Origin: Phlebotomus papatasi | Lineage: Eukaryota > Arthropoda > Insecta > Diptera > Psychodidae | Assembly: GCF_024763615.1 (NCBI RefSeq) | Contig: NC_077224.1 | Location: 67,466,712-67,530,711, forward strand | Direction of reading: 5' to 3' | Length of the DNA: 64,000 nt | Shown: piece after piece, positions 56,873-64,000 of the stretch | Position numbering within the stretch: position 1 is the first letter of the stretch | How the letters are laid out: each line of letters opens with the position of its first letter | Notes under the pieces: generated by a model | Databases searched by the model: none | What the model was told of the DNA's origin: nothing | The model's input: the letters and a program-made list of their open reading frames with translations, nothing else | Position numbers and translations under genes: made by a program

Positions 56873-57611
56873 TGTGTTATTACACTTGCACACCTTGCAC
56901 ATGAAAATTTTACAGTAGAGTCTCCTAAATTCGAACGCTCCGGGGGGTATTTTTGACATTTCTCACCTCCCAAATTCGAACGATTTTTTCAAAACTAACG
57001 AAATTTGTGTGAGATTAAATTGTACTTTGAATCAAATTCCCGTACTTTCTCGCAAGCCTTAGTGGTAAAATACTTCCTTTTCATTCTACACGACCATAAT
57101 GTATGTAAACATTCAGGAAGAAGCACATAAATATGATTTTCATTCACCAAGAATACGAACTTTCTAACATAACCTCACAATTGACGTTTTGAATCCAAAC
57201 GGCGTTCGAATTTGAGAGATTCAGATTTGAGAGACTCTACTGTAATATGATTCACATTAATTGTCGCTGGTGAGAGTTCAAATGTATAATTTGTGTGTTT
57301 GAATCATTTTATATTCAAAATTTGATCTATTTGTTGATAAAAAGGTAGACTTGGCCCACAAAATTTGATATAAATTGATTTATAGCATTAATGCGAAAAA
57401 TTAATGCGATTCTCTCTTTAATTTTGTAATGTGAAAAATATTTATGCTTCAGGTGAATTTAAACTTATTTTTGCAAGCTAAGTCCACTTCTTTATTAATA
57501 AATAGAAAAACCCCAAATATTAAGTGACTCAAAGACACAAATAACATTGGACGCTCACAAGCGACAATTAATGTGATTTACATTAAAATTTTAATGTGCA
57601 AGTGTGATAAC
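56873..57611. mobile_element. GTTATCACACTTGC-family MITE with nested MITE
   Basis: This is the second copy of the element at 24094-24472. The right end is ATTTTAATGTGCAAGTGTGA then TAAC; the left end TGTTATTACACTTGCACACC is more diverged. It is split at 56911-57244 by a CAGTAGAGTCTC MITE. Confidence 0.7.
56911..57244. mobile_element. CAGTAGACTCTC-family MITE, copy 4, nested
   Basis: The ends are CAGTAGAGTCTCCTAAATTC and inverted CAGTAGAGTCTCTCAAATCT, flanked by TA. The uninterrupted target ATTTTAATATGATT is present in the copy at 24094-24472, so the TA duplication can be read directly. Confidence 0.8.
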
Positions 57612-58282
57612 GCCGTTATAGTCGTATTGATTCCTTTGGAACTGTTCTGTTGCTTCTGCTAGCTACCCCCAACTTCTTTTAGATTTAGTCGATTTTTCTA
57701 ATATTATATATCAGGCAGGAGGCAGGGCGCACATCGCTTTTTTATATAATACTAACAAATTGTCCTAGTAATACCAGTGAACCTAATAAATAGGGGAAGG
57801 TGTGCTACATTCGGATGACTCAAGCTTCGAACAACTTTAATGTGCTTAGCAGAAAATGCCAACGAATAATTTACTTAGATTAGAGAACCGGCAAGCGTTG
57901 CGGGTGTAACTAAAAAAAAACACAAATTTTTCCAAAAAATAGAAATTTATTAATATAAAAACTAATACTAGGTCCACAAAAAGTTGTTTAAATATGTTAA
58001 AATAACATACCTAAATGTGGTTGCTCAAAATAATTTAAATTCAGCAAATTAAAGTGATAAAATTGCTCATTAATTTCAATTTCATTGCATTTAAACAAGT
58101 AGTCTTTTGAAGAAAATTGTTTTTATTAAATTTATTTACTCGTAATTAATATTATTTCTGGCCAAAAAAAGATAAGTACAGTGATTTAGTGATAAACTTA
58201 TACGAAAATGAAGCTTCAGTATCGGGAGTAATTTGCTAAGTTCCTCCAAAGCCATTCGAAGAAATCTCAAATTTGTATGACT

Positions 58283-58576
58283 TCATACTTCATACAGACT
58301 TTCAACAAGACTGTAATGAGAGTCGTTGCATGAGATGAGCCCCTTTGCCCACAACTCTTTCTTCTGGCTTTGGGGATCCTTCTGCAAAACAGATAAGTGA
58401 CTTATAAGACATTTTAAGTACTGATTTACACATTTTCTACAGTCCTTCACAATCAAAAATCTCGCGGCACTATTTAAAATTGAGCAAATTTCTTGCAAAA
58501 TGTGTCCTGATCCTGCACTCATAAAAAATAACATATTTTCAGCGTTTGAAATAACATTTACCACGTTTATGTACAA
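58283..58576 (-). CDS. Possible small protein of unknown family
   Basis: The minus strand is open for 97 codons. The C-terminal half looks coding (KDPQSQKKELWAKG then SCNDSHYSLVESLYEV). The N-terminal half contains CRKCVNQYLKC. A good acceptor, CTGTTTTGCAG, precedes the Lys-Asp-Pro block near 58382, so the real gene may be spliced differently, with only the last exon here. I do not recognise the protein. Its position between the Chd1 start and the RUN/PX gene gives no functional hint. Confidence 0.3.
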   Translation of the reverse strand: MYINVVNVISNAENMLFFMSAGSGHILQEICSILNSAARFLIVKDCRKCVNQYLKCLISHLSVLQKDPQSQKKELWAKGLISCNDSHYSLVESLYEV

Positions 58577-58993
58577 AATGAATATAATCTTTATTATTAG
58601 AATAAATGCAATATTTTCGATGCTACTTCTGAGAGGTAATTGGTCTTTACAGACTTACAACATTTATTTTAATTCTCAGTAAATATTATGTGAAGACATC
58701 TTGATTAAAACCCAAATAATTTTATAACCTTCCAATATTGAAATTGTACTTAGAATTTAAAAGGAAGTCAAATTGTTTTTGGAAAAAATGGTTTAAAATG
58801 TAAACATTTATATTTGCACTAGACCATTATTGCAATATTTTTTTTTTATATGAAGCTATATAGTTGTACAATTTAATGTTCAACAAAGCTTACCAAAATA
58901 TAAAAAAATTACATTGGTATTTGAAAATTTTCCTCTATCTTAGAATGCTTTAAATTCCTAAATTATAAAAATGATTCTTATGTTCCAATTTTA

Positions 58994-59200
58994 AATAGGG
59001 TAAAGTGGTAAAAGTTGGACAGGGGTTTTCTTCTTGATAAATTTAATACTTCATTTTTATTTGTATATTTTAAATGCTTTAGTTTTATAATTTGGTTTCT
59101 TGTGCTTAAAAAAATTTAGTACTGTATTTATCTAGAAAAATCCCTGCTTAACTTGTACCGGCAAATTGTCCAACTTGTATCACTTTACTCTACGCTCCTT
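58994..59200. mobile_element. MITE with GGTAAAGTGGTAAAAGTTGG ends
   Basis: The left end TAGGGTAAAGTGGTAAAAGT then TGGAC is roughly inverted at the right (GTCCAACTTGTATCACTTTA). About 200 bp, non-coding. Confidence 0.5.
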
Positions 59201-60021
59201 AATAAATAACCTGCCAATTGCGTTTTGCCTACTTTTCGGCGAATAAAAACGGAATGAAAAGTAGTGTTATTTCACTTTTCGCCGCACCAGATATGTCTCC
59301 GTCAATTTGCCGTCCCGTCAATTTTGCCTGGATCTGGATATTTCGTAAATTACCCCTGAGGTGTTCTAATTATCGTCAGTTAAATGGTTAAATTAGTATT
59401 AGTCGTTTCTTCTTGACAACTTTCCAGGAGACCATATTTTCTGTTAAAATTTATTTTTTCTTAAGAAAAAATGCCTTAAAACGATACTTATATATAGAAT
59501 ATATTATTATTATAGAGGGAAAGCAATATCTACTCTTAAATTTGATATATGATACTTAGGAAGTGGCCGGCTTATGGTAATCGCGTTTAATTTTTTTATT
59601 TATGTATAAATATTCTTACAAAGGAAGTACTCGAGTCATCAAATTCATATAAATCTGGGGCTTTGCTCAACTACGCAGAAAGGCATCAAATTAAACCTGG
59701 TATAGTCAAAAAGTGCGAAATTCGGTTAGTTTTCTTTTTTTTTTTTAAATTCCCCAAAGTTGAAAATATGCAGCACATAATTTGTCACGATTCGAAAAAC
59801 TCACAAAAAATACGTGAAAATGTTAAAATGATGGTTAAAAATTAAATAATATAAGACCTAGAATTGTTGTAGAGTGGTTGTAAAGAAAAATAAGGTTAAT
59901 AAAATTCACTTTTTTAGGCTTTGTTTTTCTTTTTTGATTCCCTGTTGGAATTTCACATAAAATTTCCAAACAAGAACGCAAACTATATTACGAGAATTTG
60001 AAAATTTTACAGGAAAATAGG

Positions 60022-60228
60022 GTAGGGTGAGTACTTTTCGCCACCTTAGGTTTGACACCCTTATAATTCTTACACTTTTTGTCGAAATAAAAAGAAATTT
60101 TGTGTACAAGTGCTTTGAAGCATTGTCTATTGAACCAGGAGACTTCCCGGAAAGTTTTGAGTATCTAGTTGAAAAAAATACATTTCCTGCAACAATGCAT
60201 GTTTCAGTACTTTACGCCGCCTTGTAAA
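60022..60228. mobile_element. Possible MITE (GTACTTTTCGCC ends)
   Basis: GAGTACTTTTCGCCACC at the left is loosely inverted as GTACTTTACGCCGCC at the right (the same word on the + strand in reverse complement is GGCGGCGTAAAGTAC). An open frame of 66 codons across it has no known features. Confidence 0.3.
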
Positions 60229-60230
60229 CC

Positions 60231-60341
60231 AGCGGAGTGCAAGAACCGTTTAAAACCGAAAAAACGTCAAAATTAATTTGTTGCACCCAAATTTCTGTTT
60301 GACGTTTTTCCGGTTTCAAACGGTTCTTGCACTCCTTTGCT
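60231..60341. repeat. Stem-loop with about 42 bp arms
   Basis: GAGTGCAAGAACCGTTTAAA (60235 on) is the near-perfect complement of TTTCAAACGGTTCTTGCACT (60315 on). The pairing continues through AAAACGTCAAA. The loop is about 25 bases. It could be a small fold-back element or a hairpin-RNA source. Confidence 0.65.
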
Positions 60342-61132
60342 ATATAGATATGTGTTCTAAGGGTTCTAAGATCCTTGCCAAATTGCTAGGAAAAAGGAAA
60401 TTCAATAGAAATGTGCTTTTTGGTACGAAAATCTGTAAAAAATCACTTTGGCATTTTTGGTCAATTTTCAGAAAATTTATATAAAAATGACAAGAAAATG
60501 GGAAAATATTTAATTGGAAAATGAATTTATGAGTCCTAGAACTGCTGTAGAAGTCTTACGGAACGAAAAACTATTGAAAAATTACCTTTTTGTTGAGAAT
60601 ATCTGCACACTAACATTTTATGCCAGTTTGGTATTTTGCGTGATTTTTTGGCTCGGGTTTTAAAGTGTTAAATGAAAATTGAGCCTTATCTTTATTTATA
60701 TAATTTAGGTAAAGAGATTGAGAAGCTGAATTACATTATGATATGGCTCCTTTCTACGTAAAGATGAAAACCCCAACTTCAAAGATGCCCCACTTCTCCC
60801 TAAGCCCTATAAATTATTGTGCTTGACTTGACGCCTCACAAATAAATCCATAGAGTTAACAGAATCGTCTGCGGAAAATCCTATTGTTTTCCTTACCTAT
60901 GAGTTGTAGGGTGAGTGACACAGCGTGCAAGGAATCAAAACAGAGAAAAAGTTGCACAAAAGAAAGTTTTCGATAAATAAATCATCAAAAGATAGCTGCT
61001 GAGAGTGCAAAGAGAGGCTGAAAGTATTCACAGGAAGACTATGTACGACAATAGAGTGTAAGTTGTGCAATTAGCTATGATATTGAGTGGGAAAATGGCC
61101 CGTTTTCTATCCTCAAGGTTTTTCTTCTTTAG
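60342..61132. other. Upstream region of the RUN/PX gene
   Basis: It holds the probable 5' untranslated exon of the downstream gene: a good donor, GAGT|GTAAGT, lies at about 61058, and the acceptor TTCTTTAG at 61125-61132 precedes the start codon. A small upstream ORF (ATGTACGACAATAGAGTG) would run into an out-of-frame stop after splicing. Confidence 0.4.
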
Positions 61133-61135
61133 GCA

Positions 61136-62569
61136 ATGGCGATGAGTGGCTTCATTCAGCAGACCCAGACCAAGAGTACCTATGAGTCAAGTAGAAAAAG
61201 TCTCCTGCACCACCTCATGTCCGTGGTGAAGGAGCTCCAGAAGAATTTTGGCGGGAAAACCGAATTGGCCACGGAAAATGATCACAATGTACTGAAATTG
61301 TGCGACAGCTGGGAATACGCCCTCTGCCATGGTCTCCGGACAGGTTCATTGCTGAAAAATGTGAGTGATTTGGTGTCTGGGGTAAATCAGGAACCTCCGG
61401 TGTTTTGGACATTTGCCTATCAACACATGACAGCTCATGAGAGGGAGAGATTCTCATCATTGAGGCACGTCTGGACAGATCGGGGAAAGTGTCGTGCCTT
61501 CATCCGGGCAGCATTGAATGAACGTGCCCTGGAGAGGTATATTCTCATGTGGCTGGCAGATGTCAATATTGGTCAGTACTATGAATCCTGGGCTCTGATG
61601 CGAGATGAGGAATCGACAAATTTACTGCCAAATCTAGCAGCTGGACTCAGTTCAATTCTCTTTGCCATCACCGTGGACAGCCCAGATCTCAATGTTCAAT
61701 CGAGGCGAGAAATGAAAACTGAACCTATTATTGCTGTTCCCAGACCAATTCGACCCATCCGGAAGAATGGAAAGCATCAAGTTATTGAATTTGACGAAGC
61801 TGGACTTTCGATAAGCCCCGTGGCAAGTGGAACACTATCGAGTCTCTGTCTGAAGCACGAAAGTGTCCCCCGGCCACGTCCGAATGTCCAGAGTCCGGCT
61901 GTGAAAAGTACCTCTGAGAAAGAAGCCACAGAGGAAGGACCAGCAGAAGTTTTTACCCCACCCAGTGATTCGGGAATTGTCGTAGAGGAACCCACAACAT
62001 CTGAAGGCAGTTTCGATGATTCCTCCCTGCGCAGCACCTCCAAGAGCAGTTCTATTCACAGCTCCTCCAGCTCCGTTCACAGTGATTCCCAACAACTCCG
62101 TGAACGTCTGAAACAGACTGAAGAACGCTGTCAGCGCCTCGAAGCCCGAGTGGCTGAATTGAGCCTGGAGAATCATCGACTACGAGGTCTCAGCGCCAGT
62201 CACATCGTCTCCGGATCAACTTTTACAGTCAGCGTTCCCCGGGTTCGCCTCGAAAAATCCGGATCACGCAAGTATTATCTCTACGAAGTCCACATCATTC
62301 CAACAAATCAACCAGGTGACGAATGGACAATCCTCCGTCGCTACAGTGACTTCTATCGACTCCATCGGCAATTCCAAAAAACCCATCCAAGTGTCCGGAG
62401 CCTGGATTTTCCGCCAAAGAAAAGTTTCGGTAACATGGAGGCTCATTTTGTGGAGCAACGTCGTCAGAGGCTTCAACTCTACCTAAGACACATCCTCACA
62501 ATGCTCCCGGACGTTGCCACTTGCACGAGTCGCACCAGTCTCGAGCAAGTGTTCCCATTCTTCAAATAA
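61136..62569 (+). CDS. Snx29: RUN and PX domain protein, sorting nexin-29-like
   Basis: Uninterrupted 477-residue frame from ATG 61136; ATG 61142 is an alternative start. Residues about 45-185 form a RUN domain (NVLKLCDSWEYALCHGLR, then FWTFAYQHM and RAFIRAALNERALERYILMW), a helical module that binds small GTPases. A Ser/Thr-rich linker (about 190-320) follows. Then comes a coiled coil (RERLKQTEERCQRLEARVAE) at about 322-352, and a PX phosphoinositide-binding domain from about 360 to the end with RRYSDFYRLHRQF and FPPKKSFGN. The RUN-coiled coil-PX order is that of sorting nexin-29; human SNX29 is longer (about 810 residues), mainly in the linker. The likely role is in endosomal membrane traffic, inferred from the domains. 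A splice acceptor directly upstream of the ATG suggests a noncoding first exon. Confidence 0.88.
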   Translation: MAMSGFIQQTQTKSTYESSRKSLLHHLMSVVKELQKNFGGKTELATENDHNVLKLCDSWEYALCHGLRTGSLLKNVSDLVSGVNQEPPVFWTFAYQHMTAHERERFSSLRHVWTDRGKCRAFIRAALNERALERYILMWLADVNIGQYYESWALMRDEESTNLLPNLAAGLSSILFAITVDSPDLNVQSRREMKTEPIIAVPRPIRPIRKNGKHQVIEFDEAGLSISPVASGTLSSLCLKHESVPRPRPNVQSPAVKSTSEKEATEEGPAEVFTPPSDSGIVVEEPTTSEGSFDDSSLRSTSKSSSIHSSSSSVHSDSQQLRERLKQTEERCQRLEARVAELSLENHRLRGLSASHIVSGSTFTVSVPRVRLEKSGSRKYYLYEVHIIPTNQPGDEWTILRRYSDFYRLHRQFQKTHPSVRSLDFPPKKSFGNMEAHFVEQRRQRLQLYLRHILTMLPDVATCTSRTSLEQVFPFFK

Positions 62570-62616
62570 CAAACTCCCAAAAAAGAGATAATAATGCCTC
62601 ACAAAGTTTCCCTTAT

Positions 62617-62820
62617 GGCCTCTACACATTGGGAGAAATTTCTGTCAAAAATTGCTTTTTTGAAGGAAATTCCCTGCAGCATTGTAGGAGAAACGTCAAA
62701 TTTCTGTCAAAAATTGCTTTTTTGAAGGAAATTCCCTGCAGCGTTGTTGGGGGAAACGTCAAATTTCTGTCAAAAAACGCAATTTTTGACGAAAATTGCT
62801 CCCAATGTGTAGACGCGCCT
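62617..62820. mobile_element. MITE with internal tandem duplication, 3' of the RUN/PX gene
   Basis: The ends are TCTACACATTGGGAG and the inverted CTCCCAATGTGTAGA. Inside, a unit of 62-63 bp is repeated (TTTCTGTCAAAAATTGC at 62639, 62701 and, in part, 62764). It begins 47 bp after the stop codon, so it probably lies in the 3' untranslated region. Confidence 0.7.
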
Positions 62821-64000
62821 TTATTTAATTTTTCACTTTCTTCTTACGTTGGATTATAGTTATAAATGTTGCAAAAAAAAAATGTGGAGATATTACTATT
62901 TTTGTTGCAATTGAAGATAAAACTTACGCCTTATCGAGTTTCTCTGGAATTATTCCTGCAACTCCCCTCGAGATAATGCCTCACCAAGTTCACACTATCA
63001 TTTCTCTGTTTTTTTTTCCGCGGATGAAAATTTATCGGGGGAATGGGCAGGAAAAAATGTAAATCTGGAACAAAATGAGATAAACTATTGTAAAAGTTTC
63101 AAAGTGAGATTATTTTGTTCAAATAAATAATGCGCGAGTACAAATTGTGCTCAAATGTTGAATATTATTGTTGATTTGCTTTTTGCATTGAATGACACGA
63201 TTATTAATTTATTAAAATTGCGCAGTCAATCGACAAATGCTGTCTATTGATTTAATTTACGACAGACGCATAAATTATTTGAAGAAGAATGAAAATTATA
63301 TAAGAATTTTATTTTCTAAAAGAATCCTTGACACGACACCGAGAGGAATCAAAGGTCTCAAATAATTTGAATAATTGACAGGGAGATTCTCATTAGAACT
63401 TGCATCTATATTGAATAATTTAACCAAATCAGCAGAAACAGTGTAAAAAGATGCAATATTTACAGCAAAAGGGAGTTACTGGATCATTAGAGAGAAGACC
63501 TCACGGAATGATGAGTCTTTAATCCTAAAACACTTAAAACGTATAACAGGGATTTTTTTCAGTTTATAAATTGATTTTTTTTCATCATTTTCTCAAAAAA
63601 AAAAAAATAAATAAATAAAAATATCTATCCCAAATAATAAACAACGAGCTTTGCAATCGTCAACGAATAATTAAACCTCTTATGGAAACCCTAATTAACT
63701 GGACAGACCTACGGATTAAGTCAAGAAATTACTTAACGTAATTATAAATCAAAAGGGACAGATAATCCTAACCGGCTTATGTAGGTGAGATTCTTAATGT
63801 GAGCTAACTCGGAATGCATGCAAATTCGATTTAGAGCTGAAGTTGGCAGACGCCATTCAGTTATTTTGGATCAAATTCGTGAAATTATACAAATTTTGTA
63901 TTTAAACCAAAATATCAAGGATTTGAATGGACTGACAGAAAAGTGATACAGTTTAGTGATCTGGATCGTTTATGACTAATCCACTTAAAATAATACAGTA
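62821..64000. other. AT-rich noncoding DNA to the window end
   Basis: No gene is recognised. A stretch near 63715-63790 (ACTTAACGTAATTATAAATC) resembles the core of the MITEs at 6200 and 34762 and may be a degraded copy. Confidence 0.4.

Noticed and set aside
1..64000. CRISPR arrays, bacterial operons or prokaryotic defence systems
   Set aside because: The DNA is eukaryotic with spliced genes; no regularly spaced direct repeats of CRISPR type are present.

Overview
The window is animal nuclear DNA. Genes are split by GT-AG introns, the background is very AT-rich, and short inverted-repeat transposons fill the introns and spacers. The insect gustatory-receptor (GR) family, dipteran-like forms of Chd1 and Fis1, and the transposon types point to a lower dipteran. 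A phlebotomine sand fly is my best guess, but this is inferred and not proven.

Layout: (1) 4.7-26.2 kb holds four head-to-tail gustatory receptor genes on the + strand. Each has a long first exon with most of the membrane segments, a phase-1 intron ending at a shared Glu-Ser junction, and small 3' exons with the C-terminal TYhhhhhQF-type signature. Spacers between the genes are only about 130-190 bp, while introns reach 4.9 kb. (2) 26.9-30.2 kb is a transposon graveyard: a decayed LINE with RT and RNase H remnants, a fold-back element and a pogo-like element. (3) 30.44-31.01 kb is Fis1, the mitochondrial fission adaptor (+). (4) 31.7-55.7 kb is Chd1 (-), a chromodomain SNF2-type remodeller. 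I could join nine coding exons in frame to a 1,811-residue protein; its large introns are packed with MITEs, a tRNA-derived SINE, perfect hairpins and other repeats. (5) 61.1-62.6 kb is an intact RUN + PX domain protein of the sorting nexin-29 type (+). The remaining 3' sequence shows no gene.

The receptors are chemosensory membrane proteins. Fis1, Chd1 and the RUN/PX protein are housekeeping genes (organelle division, chromatin, membrane traffic) with no evident functional link to the receptors. Fis1 and Chd1 are convergent (718 bp between stop codons); Chd1 and the RUN/PX gene are divergent.

The most notable observations are: the splice-compatible GR array; two transposon insertions whose empty site can be read from a second copy in the same window (a SINE in a pogo-like element, and one MITE in another); two perfect long hairpins; a TATA + initiator promoter-like arrangement inside a MITE with a 34-codon ORF; and a recurring CCACGCCC-type motif in noncoding DNA. 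No computation was run. Exon joins rest on reading frames, phase and splice consensus only.
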